Positions 60,271 to 64,000 of a DNA stretch of 64,000 nucleotides are shown in pieces. A program made the position numbers and the translations under genes. A model generated the notes under the pieces. That model was not told the DNA's origin. It saw only the letters and a program-made list of their open reading frames with translations, and ran no database searches. The stretch covers positions 178,633 to 242,632 of the forward strand of contig CANFNV010000002.1 of assembly GCA_947448525.1 (NCBI GenBank). The letters are read 5' to 3'. The DNA comes from Flavobacteriaceae bacterium (GTDB taxonomy: Bacteria > Bacteroidota > Bacteroidia > Flavobacteriales > Flavobacteriaceae). The stretch's first letter is position 1, and each line of letters starts with the position of its first letter.

Positions 60271-61212
60271 ATGACGACTAAAATATTAATTATTGGTGCG
60301 TGCGGTCAAATAGGAACCGAACTCACCATAAAATTGCGAAGCATCTACGGAAACGATAACGTTATTGCTTCCGACATTAGAAAATTGAACAATGATATTG
60401 TAAACAATGGAATTTTTGAAGTGATTAATGCGCTAGATTACAATCAAATCGAGCATTTAATTGAACAATATCAAATTACGGATGTCTATTTAATGGCTGC
60501 GCTTTTATCGGCAACGGCAGAGAAAAACCCAGCATTTGCTTGGGATTTAAATATGAATTCCTTGTTTCATGTTTTAAATTTAGCAAAAGCTAAAAAGATT
60601 AAAAAGATATTTTGGCCATCAAGTATTGCTGTTTTTGGACCTACAACACCAAGAGAAAACACCCCTCAATATACCATTATGGAGCCCACTACTGTTTACG
60701 GAATCAGTAAACAAACTGGTGAAAGATGGTGTGAATATTACCACCACCAATATGGCGTAGATGTTAGAAGTGTTCGTTATCCTGGATTAATAAGTTGGAC
60801 TACCGAACCTGGAGGCGGAACCACCGATTACGCCGTTGATATTTATCACAAAGCATTAAAAAAAGGTTCCTTTGAATGTTTTCTTTCAGAAGACTCAAAA
60901 CTCCCAATGATGTTTATGGACGATGCTATTAGAGCCACTGTCGAAATCATGCAAGTTGCTCCAGAAGCTCTTAAAATTAGATCGTCATACAACTTAGCCG
61001 GAATTAGTTTTACTCCTAATGAAATTGCTAATGAAATTAAAAAACACATTCCGGATTTCACAGTATCTTACAAACCTGACTTTCGTCAAAAGATAGCGGA
61101 CAGTTGGCCTGCATCAATAGACGATTCTTGCGCAAGAGAAGATTGGGGTTGGAACCATCAATTCGAAATGGATTCTATGACAAAAGTGATGTTGGAGAAT
61201 TTAAAGAAATAA
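60271..61212 (+). CDS. L-threonine 3-dehydrogenase, SDR (GalE-like) type
   Basis: The 313-residue enzyme has the NAD-binding GACGQIG (9-15) and catalytic Tyr-Lys pair YGISK (Y143, K147) of extended SDRs. The segments RYPGLISW, GGGTTDYAVDIYHKAL and SYNLAGISFTPNEIA match the GalE-like threonine dehydrogenases known from Flavobacterium frigidimaris and animals. It oxidises threonine to 2-amino-3-ketobutyrate. ATG 60271 is used because it lies just after a promoter; the longer frame from 60172 overlaps the promoter. Confidence 0.92.
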   Translation: MTTKILIIGACGQIGTELTIKLRSIYGNDNVIASDIRKLNNDIVNNGIFEVINALDYNQIEHLIEQYQITDVYLMAALLSATAEKNPAFAWDLNMNSLFHVLNLAKAKKIKKIFWPSSIAVFGPTTPRENTPQYTIMEPTTVYGISKQTGERWCEYYHHQYGVDVRSVRYPGLISWTTEPGGGTTDYAVDIYHKALKKGSFECFLSEDSKLPMMFMDDAIRATVEIMQVAPEALKIRSSYNLAGISFTPNEIANEIKKHIPDFTVSYKPDFRQKIADSWPASIDDSCAREDWGWNHQFEMDSMTKVMLENLKK

Positions 61213-61214
61213 AG

Positions 61215-61709
61215 TTACTTTTTTAATGTAATAATCAAAGCGTCTTCTATAGGCGCTTTTGTTTTTACAACTTCATCCGAATTGTTATTTGGTATTGTCA
61301 TTGAAAGCACATAATGTTTTATTTTCCAATTGTTTTTTACTTTTACAAGTACACCACTTCCTCTACAAATTTTCATATGGGTATTTAAAAGTTCGTCAAA
61401 CCAAGCCATTTTACCATCTTTAGCAAAATAGATATGACGTTCTAATGCAGTAAAACTCCAAGCTTTTCCTTTCTCAAAATAAGGTTTTGCGAAAGCTTCA
61501 AATGCTTTTTTATTCCAATTTTCTGTAGCATCAGTTCCAATATAAATGGCGTCGTCTGACAAAACATCAAAATATCCTTTAAAATTAGCATTTGCAGCAG
61601 CTTTATGCCAATTATCTAACGTCTTATTTATCAATATTTTAGACAATTCGAGATTTTGAGCTAATGCAAAAGAGGAATAAAATAAAAATAGGAGTATTAT
61701 TTTTTTCAT
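61215..61709 (-). CDS. Secreted SnoaL/NTF2-like protein
   Basis: The 164-residue protein has a signal peptide (MKKIILLFLFYSSFALAQ) and a cone-shaped SnoaL_3-like domain with LDNWHKAAANANFKGYFDVLSDDAIYIGTDATENW (quoted in part). Such folds bind small ligands or act as isomerases and hydrolases; no catalytic assignment is possible. The stop is 2 bp from the convergent threonine dehydrogenase stop. It is transcribed alone. Confidence 0.84.
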   Translation of the reverse strand: MKKIILLFLFYSSFALAQNLELSKILINKTLDNWHKAAANANFKGYFDVLSDDAIYIGTDATENWNKKAFEAFAKPYFEKGKAWSFTALERHIYFAKDGKMAWFDELLNTHMKICRGSGVLVKVKNNWKIKHYVLSMTIPNNNSDEVVKTKAPIEDALIITLKK

Positions 61710-61876
61710 GGTTTAATTTTTTATAAAAATACATGTTTTAAATAAAACTTTTCCCCATTTTATAAAAATCCCTACTCCATTCTTAGTCTATTTGAATAGA
61801 AATAATAAAATTTATTGTTTTAATAGTAAATAGGCGCCTTCAAGAGGCAAAGTTCTATGCCTTGAATAAAAAAGAA

Positions 61877-62881
61877 TTATTCTTGACTAGCTAAGTTGTT
61901 GTATACTTTTGCGGAAATTTCACCGATTAGTTTTGATAATGTTTTATTATCTTTTCCTTTAGTCATTACGGTAATCAAATAAGGTTTGTTTTTTAAATAA
62001 ACAATTCCTGATTCATGCAATTGCATCTCTTGAGGGGTTCCAGACTCGCCAAATTTATGAGCAATTTTTGTTCCTTTTGGCAAGCCGCTTAGAAGACCAT
62101 CTTTAAATTCACAAGTGCTTAAAAGTTCTGCTGCATATTCAGAATGTTCAATTGTTATATAAGAGGCGTTGTATAAAGCTCTTATAAAAAGCGAATACTG
62201 TTTGGCAGAAAAATAATAATGTTTTGCATTAATATCGGGGATTTTCAATCCTAAATCGTTAAATAATTTTGTTAAAACTTCTGGTTTTAAGTTATTATTC
62301 AGTAATGCGGTGGCATTGTTATCTGAATAAGTAATCATGTAATTAAGCAATTCATGCACTTTATATTTTTGTCCTATTTGAATGGATTTCGACTTAAAGG
62401 CTACATTTTTATCCATTGCAAAAGGACGGTCAAAAAACAATTCTTTTTCTAAAGTGCCTGGATTAAGCTCTTCCATTTTTAAATAAGCAATTAAAATTGG
62501 CACTTTAAAAAGTGATCCTGGCTCATATTGTTCTTCATCATTTATAGATGTCCAAGTCCCTTCATTATAGTCTCTTATATATACAGAGGCGGAAATAACG
62601 CCTTGCAATGATTTATAATTTTGAATTATTTCATTTACTTCTTGTTTTGTAGATGCTAAATTATCCCCTTCACATTCATTGTCAACAAACATAAGTGGCT
62701 TCACAAAACTGTAACCGCTTAGTCTTGTTGTAGTATAGCTACAAGAACTCACATTATTTACAATTTCGGTTTTTTCTTGTTTATCAATAAAACTAGTAAT
62801 TCCAATAGTAATTGTAATGGCAAACAGCACAATAATAATTGTATAGGCAAGAGATAGTTTTTTAGACAATATAGAATTCAT
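61877..62881 (-). CDS. Class A beta-lactamase-like serine hydrolase, membrane anchored
   Basis: The 334-residue protein has a transmembrane signal anchor (~11-32) and a serine beta-lactamase/transpeptidase fold. Catalytic motifs are SLFK (S123-K126), SDN (186-188, in TYSDNNA) and KFG (276-278, where class A enzymes have KTG). The omega-loop Glu was not identified with certainty. It could be a beta-lactamase-like enzyme, a D,D-peptidase or a non-antibiotic hydrolase. Resistance should not be assumed. It is transcribed alone on the minus strand. Confidence 0.85.
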   Translation of the reverse strand: MNSILSKKLSLAYTIIIVLFAITITIGITSFIDKQEKTEIVNNVSSCSYTTTRLSGYSFVKPLMFVDNECEGDNLASTKQEVNEIIQNYKSLQGVISASVYIRDYNEGTWTSINDEEQYEPGSLFKVPILIAYLKMEELNPGTLEKELFFDRPFAMDKNVAFKSKSIQIGQKYKVHELLNYMITYSDNNATALLNNNLKPEVLTKLFNDLGLKIPDINAKHYYFSAKQYSLFIRALYNASYITIEHSEYAAELLSTCEFKDGLLSGLPKGTKIAHKFGESGTPQEMQLHESGIVYLKNKPYLITVMTKGKDNKTLSKLIGEISAKVYNNLASQE

Positions 62882-63015
62882 ATATTATATGGTGTAAAAA
62901 TAATAATATGCGAATTTAGCAATTATTTTTTTATAATTTCTTAAGAATTTCTTATGATATTAAAATTTAACAGAACAACTTTATTTAAAGACAATTAGGG
63001 TTACATTCTATTTTT

Positions 63016-63064
63016 TTTAACCAAAATACCCGTTACCTTAAAAGTAACGGGTATTTTGGTTAAA
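63016..63064. terminator. Long perfect hairpin, likely terminator
   Basis: Arms at 63016-63036 and 63044-63064 are perfect 21 bp inverted repeats with a 7-nt loop; core ATACCCGTTAC. It lies 40 bp after the stop of the T9SS type A gene on the minus strand. No classical T-run follows on the minus strand. Confidence 0.7.
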
Positions 63065-63103
63065 CAATTCTAAAAAAACTACTGTTTTTTCTAATTAATA
63101 ATT

Positions 63104-64000
63104 TTAATTAATTATTATTTTCTTAATATCTTTTTTATTTGAATTTGTAATAACTTCAACAAAATAACTTCCTTTAGTTATTTCTTTTAATTGTATCGTT
63201 TCCGATAAATTAGAAGAATCAAAAAGTTCTGTTTTAATTACTCTACCAAGCATATCAATTAACCTAATTTCTTTGATGAAATTACTATCAGACAATTGAA
63301 TAGTGATCATATCTTTTGCCGGATTTGGATAAACTATCAAATTATTGTTTGAAAATTCTTGCAGGGATAATTGCGCTGTGAATTCGGTATTGAAAGTATT
63401 TGTAATAATTGCGGGATTATAATCAAAATAAATAGCTCCAGTATTTGGAATAATATCACCTAAAGAATATCCTGGTTTTGGTTTAACTTGGAATGTTACA
63501 TACCCTTTTCCTGTAGTTGTATTTGCTATAGAAACAGGAAGCATGATATTATCAAATTTCCAATTTAAATTATTTCCTACTCTATCAAGAATATAGGAAT
63601 TACTGGAACTAAGTGTTCTAACAGTTGTTTCATCCAATTTAGAATCTAACACATCATTAATTCTAACATTTATTGCACTAGCAGCTCCAGTGTTTTCAAA
63701 GCGTATGGTGTACGTTAGATAATCACTTGCATTAAAGGAGCTATAAAGAATTTTTCCACCATGTGATTCCATTTTATCATTTGGATCGTAGGCATTAATA
63801 ATTATTTGTGCTAGGTTACTTGTATTATTTGATGGTACTTCATCTCCAGCAATAGGATTTATTGTAACAGAGTTAGTTAGTAATTGTCCCATTGTCACCG
63901 TTGGAATGGTTGGAACTTGCATAAACACAGAAATTACGCGAACTTCAAAAGGAGCTAAATTTGTAAAGTTATAACTAAAACCGTTAGCTAACATAGTAAC
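63104..64000 (-). CDS. T9SS type A sorting-domain protein, 5' truncated by the window edge
   Basis: The frame is open through the right edge, so the N-terminus is outside. Visible residues (~298) hold a DUF11/CARDB-like module (YDPNDKMESHGGKIL, DYLTYTIRFENTG) and then a type A sorting domain: NNLIVYPNPAKDMITIQL..., EIRLIDMLGRVI and a closing YFVEVITNSNKKDIKKIIIN. Such cargo crosses the outer membrane through the T9SS. Substrate or adhesive role unknown. It shares its export pathway with the left-edge cargo protein, although sorting-domain types differ (A versus B). Confidence 0.88.
   Translation of the reverse strand, partial: VTMLANGFSYNFTNLAPFEVRVISVFMQVPTIPTVTMGQLLTNSVTINPIAGDEVPSNNTSNLAQIIINAYDPNDKMESHGGKILYSSFNASDYLTYTIRFENTGAASAINVRINDVLDSKLDETTVRTLSSSNSYILDRVGNNLNWKFDNIMLPVSIANTTTGKGYVTFQVKPKPGYSLGDIIPNTGAIYFDYNPAIITNTFNTEFTAQLSLQEFSNNNLIVYPNPAKDMITIQLSDSNFIKEIRLIDMLGRVIKTELFDSSNLSETIQLKEITKGSYFVEVITNSNKKDIKKIIIN

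Noticed and set aside
61710-61876. Intergenic gap searched for an RNA gene or repeat
   Set aside because: No tRNA-like fold, promoter pair or convincing hairpin; AT-rich spacer only.

Overview
The window is AT-rich, gene-dense chromosomal DNA from a member of the Bacteroidota, almost certainly a Flavobacterium-like gliding bacterium. Support comes from type IX secretion system (T9SS) C-terminal sorting domains (type B at the left edge, type A at the right edge), a PorP/SprF-like protein, the gliding lipoprotein GldH, Bacteroidota-type promoters (TAnnTTTG), an SDR-type threonine dehydrogenase, and several short interspersed repeats of the kind common in flavobacterial intergenic DNA. No tRNA, rRNA, CRISPR array, prophage, transposase or integrase was seen. 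No intergenic gap exceeds about 270 bp, so this is mainly core genome rather than an island.

Layout. 1-5.4 kb: a 5'-truncated T9SS-exported repeat protein, a PorP/SprF-like outer-membrane protein and an OmpA-family protein, probably one secretion/adhesion operon. 5.5-14.0 kb: ahcY (minus), then a plus-strand run of phosphopantetheinyl transferase, GGGP-synthase-like protein, PnuC-type transporter, a fused NadR-like kinase/DUF4301 protein and ArfB-type ribosome rescue factor, followed by a TPP riboswitch and the TonB-dependent receptor it should control. 14.1-25.5 kb: housekeeping genes (greA, HIT protein, aat, recA, plsC-like, acyl-ACP desaturase, HD hydrolase, enoyl-CoA hydratase), two orphan sensor kinases and small lipoproteins.

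25.5-34.7 kb: a nearly complete heme biosynthesis locus. hemJ and hemH lie on the minus strand beside an AraC-type regulator that is divergent from hemA-hemC-hemD-hemE-hemF-hemB plus a c-type cytochrome lipoprotein. 34.8-41.4 kb: DEDDy exonuclease, fused SpmA/SpmB-like membrane protein, class I fumarase, a small unknown protein and an M13 peptidase. 41.5-48.3 kb: SCO copper chaperone, feoA-feoB and a Cys-rich FeoB-associated peptide for ferrous iron, an Nramp-Usp metal transporter coupled to a small secreted protein, and lycopene cyclase. 48.4-64 kb: bacilliredoxin, trhO, ricT-gldH-PBP1A, a 3-oxoacid CoA-transferase pair, lipoprotein-mfd, threonine dehydrogenase, a SnoaL-like protein, a class A beta-lactamase-like hydrolase and a 5'-truncated T9SS cargo protein.

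Iron and heme run through the middle of the window: FeoAB, Nramp, heme synthesis, cytochrome c and SCO. No wholly new system is evident. The most notable points are interspersed repeats absorbed in frame into coding sequences (hemD and the phosphopantetheinyl transferase), the NadR-like/DUF4301 fusion coupled to PnuC, a Rieske-like lipoprotein with no histidine, a perfect palindrome at the predicted hemA transcription start, and a hypothetical alternative pairing in the TPP riboswitch leader.
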